This document shows positions 23,552 to 33,529 of a DNA stretch of 64,000 nucleotides, one piece after another. Origin of the DNA: Bufo bufo (Eukaryota > Chordata > Amphibia > Anura > Bufonidae). Numbering within the stretch: position 1 is the first letter of the stretch; each line of letters opens with the position of its first letter. Location: the NCBI RefSeq assembly GCF_905171765.1, contig NC_053397.1, positions 8,127,677 through 8,191,676 of the forward strand, given 5' to 3'. Below the pieces are notes generated by a model. It had not been told where the DNA came from, did no database searches, and saw only the letters and a list, made by a program, of their open reading frames with translations. The position numbers and the translations under genes were made by a program.

Positions 23552-24361
23552 TGTAACGGACCGTTTCAGCAGACAAGGGGTTAAAATCCGTTTAGGCGAT
23601 ATGCCCCTTTCTGAGAGACAGGCACAGCTACTGCAGAACACCAAACTCCCGAACTGGATACAAAGTAGCACTCCAAACTGGAACCTCACGAATAGCTGCT
23701 AGCAGACGAACAGGAATCAGCTTACACTCCTGGCAATCAGTCTCTAACAGCATACAGCGGATCCCCCCAATAACGAGACAAGGCTCCGTGTTGAGGGTCA
23801 AGCAGTGGTCTGAGGTGCTGGCACACCCAGCCTGGTTTTTATTAGTTGTTGCAAATACAGGTCCGCCCACAGGGAGGTATAAAACAACCAAGTCCATCTG
23901 GTGTACACGCCCCTAGGGGACCAGAATGAAGAATGTGACATAGGACAGATACAACATATCCCCACAATGCATCATGGTTTCCTCCTCTCTGTCCCGGAGA
24001 CAACCTGAGGAGCAATCCAATTATCTCTCAGGACAAAGAGAAATCACCAATACACATGTGGATACAACAGGACAGACATCACCATTTAAACACACAATGG
24101 GACAATGGCACAATAGAAACACACCCGCATATTCCTCCCAAGCTGACAAGTTACACTTATTATAAATTGTTACAACTTTGTGAGTTTACATTAGCCATAC
24201 ATATAACTTACATCAATTTAAACAGTATAACTTGGGGACAAACCTATCCAAAATTCACTTGAATAGGTTCAGGGGTTTAAAAGTTAGGCCATAATCCTGA
24301 GGCAAGAGGCTGATAAACAGGCCTCTCCAAAACCCAGTGGCAAAATGTTGGTTTCGCCACA
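23552..24361 (-). mobile_element. LTR-like insertion in Tc1 copy 2 (possible solo LTR)
   Basis: Comparison with copy 1 places an 810-bp insertion between AACAGT and GACATTACC. It begins TGTAACGG and ends CGCCACA, i.e. TG...CA boundaries, with short imperfect inverted ends. Flanks AGTA and AGTG suggest a 4-bp target duplication with one later change. On the minus strand an AATAAA (23838-23843) is present. These fit a solitary LTR read on the minus strand; a non-autonomous DNA transposon is the alternative. No coding capacity. Confidence 0.5.
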
Positions 24362-25477
24362 AGTGACATTACCAAGAACTGGACGTCCCTCCAAAACTGA
24401 TGAAAAGACGAGAAGAAAACTGGTCTGGGAGGCGACCAAGAGGCCGACAGCAACATTACAGGAGCTGCAGGAATATCTGGCAAGTACTGGCTGTGTGGTC
24501 CATGGACAACCATCTCCCGTATTCTTCATATGTCTGGGCTATGGGGTAGAGGGGCAAGACGAAAGCCTTTTCTTACTAAGAAAAACATCCAAGCCAGGCT
24601 ACATTTTGCAAAAACACGTCTGAAGTCTCCCAAAAGCATGTGGGAAAAGGTGTTATGGTCTGATGAAACCAAGGTGCAACTTTTTGGCCATAATTCCAAA
24701 AGATATGTTTGGCGCAAAAACCACACTGCACATCACCAGAAGAACCCCACACCCACAGTGAAGCATGGCGGTGGCAGCATCATGCCAAGGGGCTGTTCTT
24801 CTTCAGCTGGGACTGGGGCCTTAGTTAAGCTAGAGGGAATTCTGAACAGTTCCAAATACCAGTCAATATTGGCCCAAAACCTTCAGGCTTCTGCTAGAAA
24901 GCTGGACATGAAGAGGAACTTCATCTTTCAGCATGACAACGACCCAAAGCATACATCCAAATCAACCAAGGAATGGCTTCACCAGAAGATTAAATTTTTG
25001 GAATGGCCCAGCCAGAGCCCAGACCTGAATCTGATTGACAATCTGTGGGGTGATCTGAAGAGGGCTGTGCCCAGGAGATGCCCTCGCAGTCTGACAGATC
25101 TGGAGGGTTTCTGCAAAGAAGAGTCAAAATGTGCCATGCTGATAGACTCAGACCCAAAAAGTCTGAGTGCTGGAATAACATCAAAAGGGGCTTCAACAAA
25201 GTATTAGTTTAAGGGTGTGCACACTTATGCAACCATATTATTTTTATATTTTTCTTCCCTCCACCTAAAAGATTTCAGTTTGTTTTTCCATTGAGTTGTA
25301 CAGTTTATAGGTCACATTAAGGGTGGAAAAAGTTCTGAAATGATTTATCTTTGTCTCATTTTTTTTACATCACAGAAACCTGACATTTTAACAGGGGTGT
25401 GTAAACTTTTTATATCCACTGTATGTGTAGCTGATTAGAGTGTCTGTCAACAAGCTTGATCCAATTATAACCAGCAG

Positions 25478-26283
25478 AATAGTGAGTGCAGCTCTGGAGT
25501 ATAATTCAGGATGTAACTCAGGATCAGTACAGGATAAGTAATGTGTGTACACAGTGACTGCACCAGCAGAATAGTGAGTGCAGCTCTGGAGTATAATACA
25601 GGATGTAACTCAGGATCAGTACAGGATAAGTAATGTATGTACACAGTGACTCCTCCAGCAGAATAGTGAGTGCAGCTCTGGAGTATAATACAGGATGTAA
25701 CTCAGGATCAGTGCAGGATAAGTAATGTATGTACACAGTGACTGCACCAGCAGAATAGTGAGTGCAGCTCTGGAGTATAATACAGGGTGTAACTCAGGAT
25801 CAGTACAGGATAAGTAATGTATGTACACAGTGACTGCACCAGCAGAATAGTGAGTGCAGCTCTGGAGTATAATACAGGATGTAACTCAGGATCAGTACAG
25901 GATAAGTAATGTATGTATGCAGTGACTGCACCAGCAGAATAGTGAGTGCAGCTCTGGAGTATAATACAGGATGTAACTCAGGATCAGTACAGGATAAGTA
26001 ATGTATGTACACAGTGACTGCACCAGCAGAATAGTGAGTGCAGCTCTGGAGTATAATACAGGATGTAACTCAGGATCAGTACAGGATAAGTAATGTATGT
26101 ACGCAGGGACTCCACCAGCAGAATAGTGAGTGCAGCTCTGGAGTATAATACAGGATGTAACTCAGGATCAGTACAGGATAAGTAATGTATGTACACAGTG
26201 ACTGCACCAGCAGAATAGTGAGTGCAGCTCTGGAGTATAATACAGGATGTAACTCAGGATCAGTACAGGATAAGTAATGTAAT
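25478..26283 (-). repeat. 92-bp satellite, array 1
   Basis: About 8.7 units of 92 bp, including GTGAGTGCAGCTCTGGAGTA, TAATACAGGATGTAACTCAG and CAGTACAGGATAAGTAATG. The same unit forms array 2 at 58565-60008 in reverse orientation. Regularly spaced 70-codon frames on the minus strand are repeat artefacts. Confidence 0.97.
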
Positions 26284-26624
26284 ATATGCAAGAAGATAAT
26301 ATCAGGACTGACTGGATGGATCATGTGGTCTTCTATCATCCTTCTTCTGTGTTTGTCACATAATCATCCATTGTTCTTCCTCATTGTGAAATGTTTGTTC
26401 TTCTGGATTTTGATAACTGTAACAAATGAGATGCCGCCTGAGATGTTTAGAAGTAACGGATTAATTAAATTCACAGAAATGTTTGTAAAAAAAAACCATT
26501 ATCATGCAATCAGTGCTCCAGAGAACAGCTGACATATGATAATGTGATCTGTGAGAAAGTTATAATGTGACAATAGGAATATGACAGCACGAGCTTCATA
26601 ACGACACGGAGATTGTTACAGCTA
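26284..26624. other. unassigned DNA, no gene seen
   Basis: AT-rich single-copy-looking sequence between a satellite and a MITE. The part 26390-26490 (ATGCCGCCTGAGATG, GGATTAATTAAATTCAC) could be a conserved non-coding element, untested. Confidence 0.45.
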
Positions 26625-27067
26625 AGGCTACTTTCACACTAGCGTTTTTTGCGAATCCGTCATGTATATGCAAAAACGCTTTTGTTGCAATAATACAACC
26701 GCGTGCATCTGTCATGAACGGATCCGGTTGTATTATGTCTCTTATAGCCATGACACCATTGAAAGTCAATGGGGGACGGATCCGTTTTCTATTGTGCCAG
26801 ATTGTGTCAGAGAAAACGGATCCGTCCCCATTGACTTACATTGGGTGCCAGGACGGATCCGTTTGGCTCATTTTTATCAGACGGACAGCAAAACGCTGCA
26901 GGCGGCCTCCAGAGCGGAATGGAGACAGAACGGAGGCAAACTGATGCATTCTGAGCGGATCCTTTTCCATTCAGAATGCATTAGGGCAAAACTGATCCGT
27001 TTTGGACCGCTGAGCCCTGAACGGATCTCACAAACGGAAAGCCAAAACACCAGTGTGAAAGTAGCCT
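26625..27067. mobile_element. foldback/MITE-like element, family M1
   Basis: Starts AGGCTACTTTCACACTAGCG and ends with the inverse CAGTGTGAAAGTAGCCT. The interior contains many ACGGATCCGT palindromes and a CATTGAAAGTCAATGGGGGAC hairpin. No transposase. Confidence 0.88.
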
Positions 27068-27162
27068 ATATCTTTACAAGCAATATTTTAAACTTTGGAA
27101 TCAAGTGACAGGAATCATTACAGAGACCCAAAACCGTACCTGCTATTACACACATATGATAT

Positions 27163-29003
27163 AACCTGGGCATCTCCTGTATATAATTCTATATGTACAG
27201 CTGGTATAACCTGGGCATCTCCTGTATATAATTATATATGTACAGCTGGTATAACCTGGGCATCTCCTGTATATAATTATATATGTACAGCTGGTATAAG
27301 TTATACATCTTCTTGTATATAGTGATATGGACCATGCTGGTATAACCTGGGCATCTCCTGTATACAATTATATATGTACAGCTGGTATAACCTGGGCATC
27401 TCCTGTATATAACTATATATGTACAGCTGGTATAACCTGGGCATCTCCTGTATATAATTCTATATGTACAGCTGGTATAACCTGGGTATCTCCTGTATAT
27501 AACTATATATGTACAGCTGGTATAACCTGGGCATCTCCTGTATATAATTCTATATGTACAGCTGGTATAACCTGGGGATCTCCTGTATATAATTATATAT
27601 GTACAGCTGGTATAACCTGGGCATCTCCTGTATATAATTATATATGTACAGCTGGTATAAGTTATACATCTTCTTGTATATAGTGATATGGAGCATGCTG
27701 GTATAACCTGGGTATCTCCTGTGTATAATTATATATGTACAGCTGGTATAAGTTATACATCTTCTTGTATATAGTGATATGGACCATGTTGGTATAACCT
27801 GGGTATCTCCTGTATATCATTATATATGTACAGCTGGTATAACCTGGGTATCTCCTGTGTATAATTATATATGTACAGCTGGTATAAGTTATACATCTTC
27901 TTGTATATAGTGATATGGAGCATGCTGGTATAACATGGGTATCTCCTGTATATAATTATATATGTACAGCTGGTATAAGTTATACATCTTCTTGTATATA
28001 GTGATATGGACCATGCTGGTATAACCTGGGCATCTCCTGTATACAATTATATATGTACAGCTGGTATAACCTGGGCATCTCCTGTATATAACTATATATG
28101 TACAGCTGGTATAACCTGGGCATCTCCTGTATATAATTCTATATGTACAGCTGGTATAACCTGGGTATCTCCTGTATATAACTATATATGTACAGCTGGT
28201 ATAACCTGGGCATCTCCTGTATATAATTCTATATGTACAGCTGGTATAACCTGGGCATCTCCTGTATATAATTATATATGTACAGCTGGTATAACCTGGG
28301 GATCTCCTGTATATAATTATATATGTACAGCTGGTATAACCTGGGCATCTCCTGTATATAATTATATATGTACAGCTGGTATAAGTTATACATCTTCTTG
28401 TATATAGTGATATGGAGCATGCTGGTATAACCTGGGTATCTCCTGTGTATAATTATATATGTACAGCTGGTATAAGTTATACATCTTCTTGTATATAGTG
28501 ATATGGACCATGTTGGTATAACCTGGGTATCTCCTGTATATCATTATATATGTACAGCTGGTATAACCTGGGTATCTCCTGTGTATAATTATATATGTAC
28601 AGCTGGTATAAGTTATACATCTTCTTGTATATAGTGATATGGAGCATGCTGGTATAACCTGGGTATCTCCTGTATATAATTATATATGTACAGCTGGTAT
28701 AAGTTATACATCTTCTTGTATATAGTGATATGGAGCATGCTGGTATAACATGGGCATCTCCTGTATATAATTATATATGTACAGCTGGTATAAGTTATAC
28801 ATCTTCTTGTATATAGTGATATGGACCATGCTGGTATAACCTGGGCATCTCCTGTATATAATTATATATGTACAGCTGGTATAAGTTATACATCTTCTTG
28901 TATATAGTGATATGGACCATGCTGGTATAACCTGGGTATCTCCTGTATATAATTATATATGTACAGCTGGTATAACCTGGGCATCTCCTGTATATAATTA
29001 TAT
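27163..29003. repeat. 45-bp minisatellite, left block
   Basis: Two related units alternate: a 45-bp form (ATAACCTGGGCATCTCCTGT then ATATAATTATATATGTACAG) and a 46-bp form (ATAAGTTATACATCTTCTTG then TATATAGTGATATGGACCAT). Blocks starting at about 27324 and 28003 are near-identical, showing a higher-order duplication of about 680 bp. The array is split at 29003 by the Ngaro element and continues at 35660. Confidence 0.97.
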
Positions 29004-29099
29004 TTGTGGTCAGGGCGACGGCCCTCGGACGTACTACCCTGAGCTTACCGAAGGCTGGTTAGTGCCAGGAGCCCGGAGCGAGGGTAGGCCTAAAAGGGG
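29004..29099 (-). repeat. Ngaro split direct repeat B2 (outer)
   Basis: 96 bp starting TTGTGGTCAGGGCGACGG on the plus strand; repeated at 29255-29350. This is the 3' end of the element on its coding strand. Confidence 0.92.
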
Positions 29100-29145
29100 G
29101 CCTACCCCAATAGAACTGAAAAGAAAAAATGGGCCGGGAGGGAGG

Positions 29146-29254
29146 GGTAACTGGCTGCACGTCCCGTCTGTAACTCCCGCCGAGCTTATAAGGGCAGAGG
29201 GGGCGTGGCCTCAGCCCCTCCCACAAATACAGGCTGCCCGGCAGCCTTAACCAC
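29146..29254 (-). repeat. Ngaro split direct repeat A2 (inner)
   Basis: 109 bp (GGTAACTGGCTGCACGTCCC to GCAGCCTTAACCAC) that appears identical to 35551-35659. Its junction with B1, CCAC|TTGTGG, is what joining the two element ends in a circle would create. Confidence 0.93.
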
Positions 29255-29350
29255 TTGTGGTCAGGGCGACGGCCCTCGGACGTACTACCCTGAGCTTACC
29301 GAAGGCTGGTTAGTGCCAGGAGCCCGGAGCGAGGGTAGGCCTAAAAGGGG
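29255..29350 (-). repeat. Ngaro split direct repeat B1 (inner)
   Basis: A 96-bp copy of the outer B2 repeat, directly downstream of the recombinase gene on the coding strand. Confidence 0.92.
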
Positions 29351-29396
29351 CCAAAAATGGAGACATAAACATACTGTTAAACACTTTATTGTAGCA

Positions 29397-30400
29397 TTAC
29401 AGTGCAAGTGAACAGAATGCATCGCGAATCTCGGATTGAGGGTTTGGTACATATCTGGAGAAACAGGACGATCTCCACCGCCCCATACTCCTGATGACAT
29501 GTGGTGGTATCTTGTGCCTAGAAGCAGCTGAGGCCGCCCCAATATGAAAAGAGTGGCCCGAGATGGCCTTGGGATCCTGACCCAACCCTGCAACCAAGGA
29601 GCGGACATGTGACATGAACTGAGACGTGGACAAGGGACCCCCTTTAAAGGGAAGTAGAGGACTATCTGGGGCAGCCGCCTGCAACCCTGCAGACAACTGT
29701 TGCAGCGCATTGACCGGGCACCAGTCGTTGTGTGAGGGGTAAAACCTCACCAGCGTTGGAGGTCCTGTTTGAGTGGTCTTGGTGGACCGGATGCTGAGTA
29801 TAAAATGGTCGTGATGCCAGGTCAAGTGCTGCTTCTGAAGATGATGGCTGTTCCGGACGGCAGTGGTAAATTCCCCTGGCCGGAGGAACCCGTAAAACCC
29901 CAGGTATAGGGCGGCTTTAATGACTGTGCTAACCAAAGGCCCAAAAGGATTACCATCCAGAGCCAAGGACAACTGCCTAAACAAGGAGCCGGACATGGGT
30001 TGACGGACCACTGGCCTACTAGTACCGGCTTTCTCAATGCCCCGGAGCGTGGCCTTGATGGCCTGTGATGTGAAGAAAGATACTCGGGCAGGGTTGTTCA
30101 ATGTGAATTGATGTTGAATTCCTGCCAAGTACAGGCGGATGGTGTTGTGCGCGAGACCGAGGTTGGCATGACAATGCGCAATAAATGCCATCACAAATGA
30201 CACGTCATCCACGTTGCCTTGTGGATGATTTTTTGCAAACTCCTTATAAAGGTTCCAGCCCGTGCGATAATTTCTGATCGTGTTCTCAGAAAGGCTCTGG
30301 TGCAAGAGATCTTTAGCTGTCCCGATCAAAGCCGTTAATCCCACACCAGGTCGCTGTAGGCTGGAATGGCCGCCCCGGCTGCGTCTGCATGTGGCATAAT
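29397..30400 (-). CDS. tyrosine recombinase (YR) of Ngaro element, catalytic Arg altered
   Basis: An open frame of more than 315 codons. Numbering from the GTG codon at 30344, the N-terminal SAM-like part spans roughly residues 1-100. The catalytic domain has Arg155 (FYGFLRPGEFT), a candidate beta-strand Lys189, His264 and the nucleophile Tyr298 (CFSRYVP). The second catalytic Arg of the HxxR motif is His267 here (GHSFHIGA), codon CAT at 29544-29546, one CpG-type change from an Arg codon. The frame has no early ATG and opens after a TAA next to TTTTTTCAG at 30401-30409. It is in the -1 frame relative to RT-RNase H and overlaps its 3' end. The family enzyme integrates the circular cDNA. Confidence 0.9.
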
Positions 30401-31924
30401 CTGAAAAAAGACATTAACGTTAAACCGGGACAGCGCATCCGCAGCCGTATTCATGGAACCCTGAATGTGGGAGCATTCAAAGCAAAAATTATGCACCATG
30501 GACAGCCATACCAACCTGCGCATGAGGGTCATGATCTTAGGGGATTTTGCTCTGCCACTACGGATGATGTCTACCAAGTCCTGACTATCAGTGATAAACA
30601 ACACCCTTGAGTCTGACCATTCGTGGCCCCATACATGGGCTGCTGCTACCAAAGGATATAACTCCAACAGGGGGGATGACCGAAGAGCCTCCCTGTCCAC
30701 CGTGATCTGGGACGGCCAGGCATCGGCCAGCCAGTGACTGCCAAAAATGGCTGCAAAGCCCTTGGATGCGGCTGCATCTGAATAAACCGTGGGAGAGGAT
30801 GGGTTCCGCGGGGGAATGAACAATCTTACCCCATTCCATGAAGACATAAATGTATTCCACATGGACAGGTCCGCCATGGCCTGTTGGTCCAACCGAATAA
30901 TACTGTCTTGCTCAGGGGCTGATGGCAGGAGCAGCAAGAGCCGAGAAACAAAGGAACGTCCCTGGGGCATAACCCTCATGGCGAAGTTCAGCCGGCCCAG
31001 CAACGATTGGAGGTTCGTCTTGGTCAGTACGCATGCCTTGGACGCCTCCAGGATGGCTAACCGTATCTGCTGCAACTTCCCCTCGGGGAGCCTTGCTTCT
31101 AACCTCACTGAGTCCAGGATGACCCCCAGGAAGGTGATCGTCTTGGAAGGACCTACAGTCTTCCCCGAGGCGACAGGAACCTGGAGCGCCGAGAATAATT
31201 CCAGCAGAGAGGATAAGCTGGAGGGCTGCTGGGCAGGGTGTTCCACCAACAGGAAGTCGTCCAGGTAATGTATGCACATGGGCGCCTGCCCATGTTCGAC
31301 CAGGATCCAATGCAGGGCCTGGGCCAGACGGTCAAACAGCCATGGGCTGCTTTTAGAGCCAAACGTGAGGCGATTGGCAAAGTAGTACCTGCCTGCCCAC
31401 TTGATGCCGTAGTATTGCCACAGTTGCGGATGGATCGGAAGCAGTTTGAAGGCGTCCGCAATATCCGTCTTGGACAACCAGGCCCCCCTGCCCGCCTTGA
31501 GAATCAACTGAACCGCTTCATCGATCGAGGAATATTTCATACTAAATTCCTCTGATGGTATGAGGGAGTTGATACTGGGTATGTGAGAGGAATGAGGAGC
31601 CGAGAGATCATATATAAGTCTTTTTTTATTTGAGTCCTTCTTAGCTACCACTCCAATGGGGTTAACCCTCCATACCTCAAATGGAATGGAATCAAATGGA
31701 CCGATGAGGAACCCTTTTTCCAGCTCCAAGGAAATCGCCGCATGCACAGCCTCTGGATCCTGTCTGGCAGAGAGGAGATTCTCACACTCCCAGTTGGCAT
31801 GTGGAAGGGCCACCAACCCCGTATGGAACCCCTGTGACAGACCCGAAAGCAGATGCACCACAAACTGTTGATCACCATGCCCTACTAGGAGTGCCCCCAG
31901 GAGATCAACGTTGATGTCGGTCAG
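30335..31924 (-). CDS. reverse transcriptase-RNase H of Ngaro element
   Basis: 508 codons from 31861, and open a further 21 codons upstream to the gag stop. Numbering from 31861: reverse transcriptase with RVNPIGVVAKKD (65-76), first catalytic Asp133 (SKTDIADAF) and YLDD at 199-202. RNase H follows with Asp362 (VYSDAAAS), Glu400 (LLELYP), Asp425 (FITDSQ) and Asp475 (NTAADALSR). All expected acidic residues are present. There is no in-frame ATG before about residue 108. It is in the same frame as gag, separated only by one TGA, which suggests synthesis as a gag-pol product by readthrough, unless the TGA is a mutation. It would copy element RNA into DNA. Confidence 0.93.
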   Translation of the reverse strand: MTDINVDLLGALLVGHGDQQFVVHLLSGLSQGFHTGLVALPHANWECENLLSARQDPEAVHAAISLELEKGFLIGPFDSIPFEVWRVNPIGVVAKKDSNKKRLIYDLSAPHSSHIPSINSLIPSEEFSMKYSSIDEAVQLILKAGRGAWLSKTDIADAFKLLPIHPQLWQYYGIKWAGRYYFANRLTFGSKSSPWLFDRLAQALHWILVEHGQAPMCIHYLDDFLLVEHPAQQPSSLSSLLELFSALQVPVASGKTVGPSKTITFLGVILDSVRLEARLPEGKLQQIRLAILEASKACVLTKTNLQSLLGRLNFAMRVMPQGRSFVSRLLLLLPSAPEQDSIIRLDQQAMADLSMWNTFMSSWNGVRLFIPPRNPSSPTVYSDAAASKGFAAIFGSHWLADAWPSQITVDREALRSSPLLELYPLVAAAHVWGHEWSDSRVLFITDSQDLVDIIRSGRAKSPKIMTLMRRLVWLSMVHNFCFECSHIQGSMNTAADALSRFNVNVFFQIMPHADAAGAAIPAYSDLVWD

Positions 31925-33061
31925 TCATGCCTGTTTAGATGTCTTTTTAGGACAGGTGGACCTTGGATGTGCACGAAAGCAGACTGTGCATACGTGGAGG
32001 GCCCTGCACCCACTGAACATGCAGTGACCGAAGTTAAAATTATTACATATCTGGCTTTTGCCCAGATACACAATCGGCCTACCAAACTTGTCCATGAGGG
32101 CCGGACCCCTGGTGACTCCTGACGTACCTGGAATGGCTCTATCTGGACGGGAGGTCGCCTCGTTGGGGCACCATACCGTGTCATGAAAAATGGATTGGCA
32201 TGAACCACAAGTGGGGGCCCGGAGCCCTGCAAAGTGCCTGCAGAAAAGCTCCATGTCTAGCACAGCCCAATTGGTTATGAATTGAAACTGTGCTAGGGAG
32301 GCTGCGGCTTTAGCCGCGAAGGACCGATGGTAATCGTAAAACGCCGAGCCCCCATACTTGTGGCCCAAGTCGGTGACCTGATATAAATATGCGTCCAGCT
32401 CCTCCCTCCTATTGGGCTGTGCCGAGCAGATGACGTCCCTGAACAAACTGAACGCGAGCACGAACTCGGGTATGGACAGTTTGCGATTCAGACGGGCATC
32501 TTTGGACTTCATCACCACTGACACCTCCCCGCAATCAATGGTTCTATGCTCACTAGCATCATGGGATGCTATGAGAATAGATGCCAAGTTAACCTCTTTG
32601 CCTGCCAGTATGTCCCTCCTGATATTCTCTGCCACAAAATGAGCTGGGACAATAGCCGGCGGAGTAGCCGACATACCTGGAGAACCTGCCACAGGCCCTG
32701 ACACCGCCGTCACGGGCGGCACAGACTGCGATGCGGTGGAGGCCCTGGACTCCAGCTCCATGACCCTGTGCTGGATGTCTGCTACAGAGGCAGCCAGACT
32801 CCCCATAGTGGCATTCAACTGAGCCAGTGATGCCTGGACAGTAGGTACTGCCAGCTGCTCGCTGGATGGGCCCGGGCTAGATACTAGCAGCCTATAAAGT
32901 TCGGCCTTCCTGGCCGACGCCGGGTGGCTGATGCCTCTTCTATTCAATTCGGCCACCAGTTTTGGAATTGTCCAATTCCTCAGGGATCCATGACCAGCCA
33001 GACCGGAAACCACGGACCCGGAGATGGACGAGGCATCGTCGATGTCTGAGGCCTGGGACAT
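31925..33061 (-). CDS. Gag-like protein of Ngaro element (SAP-like and Cys/His motifs)
   Basis: I start at the ATG at 33061 (MSQASDIDDASSISG), the first Met in the frame. The N-terminal part has a SAP-like DNA-binding helix pair (WTIPKLVAELNRRGI ... ARKAELYRLL), followed by a short predicted coiled coil (VADIQHRVMELESRA) and a Pro/Ala-rich linker. The middle (VLAFSLFRDVICSAQPNRRE through YDYHRSFAAKAA) resembles the conserved core of DIRS/Ngaro gag-like proteins. The last ~40 residues are Cys/His-rich (CNNFNFGHCMFSGCRALHVC, then CFRAHPRSTCP), a zinc-finger-like nucleic-acid binding tail. The frame ends at TGA 31925-31927. About 378 residues, apparently intact. Confidence 0.88.
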   Translation of the reverse strand: MSQASDIDDASSISGSVVSGLAGHGSLRNWTIPKLVAELNRRGISHPASARKAELYRLLVSSPGPSSEQLAVPTVQASLAQLNATMGSLAASVADIQHRVMELESRASTASQSVPPVTAVSGPVAGSPGMSATPPAIVPAHFVAENIRRDILAGKEVNLASILIASHDASEHRTIDCGEVSVVMKSKDARLNRKLSIPEFVLAFSLFRDVICSAQPNRREELDAYLYQVTDLGHKYGGSAFYDYHRSFAAKAAASLAQFQFITNWAVLDMELFCRHFAGLRAPTCGSCQSIFHDTVWCPNEATSRPDRAIPGTSGVTRGPALMDKFGRPIVYLGKSQICNNFNFGHCMFSGCRALHVCTVCFRAHPRSTCPKKTSKQA

Positions 33062-33529
33062 GTTGACAACGCTGTAATACTCTACGCCCTGGATAACACC
33101 TGAGGACAAAAACCTTTGTTACTAGTACCGACCCCAGGTGTGTCCTAGACATCCCGATGGTCCCTCCCCCTTGTTGGCCTCTACCAGACAAAACTGCCCC
33201 TAGATTTTGAACGGCCTGATGGACCTGACAAGATACTCACCTGGTAATGGAATTTGATGAAAAATTGGCAACGATACCGTACTGGAGGCCCTTGCCACCG
33301 ACCGAGGTGGAGGTTTGTTACCGGGAAACCGAAGGTACTGAGACCCCAACGTGCTGCCGTATAGACAAGAACAAACAATGACAATCTAAAAGTACTTGGG
33401 AATAACCCACCTGGGGCGTCAGGCCGTACCCCTGCCCCTACGGGTAAGCGAGAAACATGGCCTACAGGTCTCTAGGCCACCATAATGAGGACAGAAGAGC
33501 CAAACACCAGGATGACCTGCCCCCCCCCG

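Larger units (their letters stand above)
23225..25207 (+). pseudogene. Tc1 transposase, copy 2, interrupted
   Basis: The N-terminal part starts near 23241, where GTG replaces the expected start, and is broken by the first insertion. The segment LPWNTVETVIIKWRKYGIT (to about 23550) precedes the second insertion. The frame resumes at 24362 with LPRTGRPSKTDEKTRR. A one-base loss near 24503 shifts the frame, and the remainder reads cleanly from 24530 to 25207. Catalytic Asp residues are present in VLWSDETKVQLFG and QHDNDPKHTS. The third position is Asp (LNLIDNLWGDLK) where copy 1 has Glu. A six-residue in-frame deletion follows KEES. Inactive. Confidence 0.92.
22857..25421 (+). mobile_element. 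Tc1-family DNA transposon, copy 2, with nested insertions
   Basis: Same terminal inverted repeats as copy 1 at 12235, with TA on each side (22855-22856 and 25422-25423), but transposase on the plus strand. It is 2565 bp rather than 1588 because two foreign segments interrupt it (about 23284-23440 and 23552-24361). Removing them gives a length close to copy 1. Confidence 0.95.

Noticed and set aside
25478..26283. CRISPR-like array
   Set aside because: Units are contiguous with no unique spacers, and the setting is eukaryotic. The same applies to the other arrays in the window.
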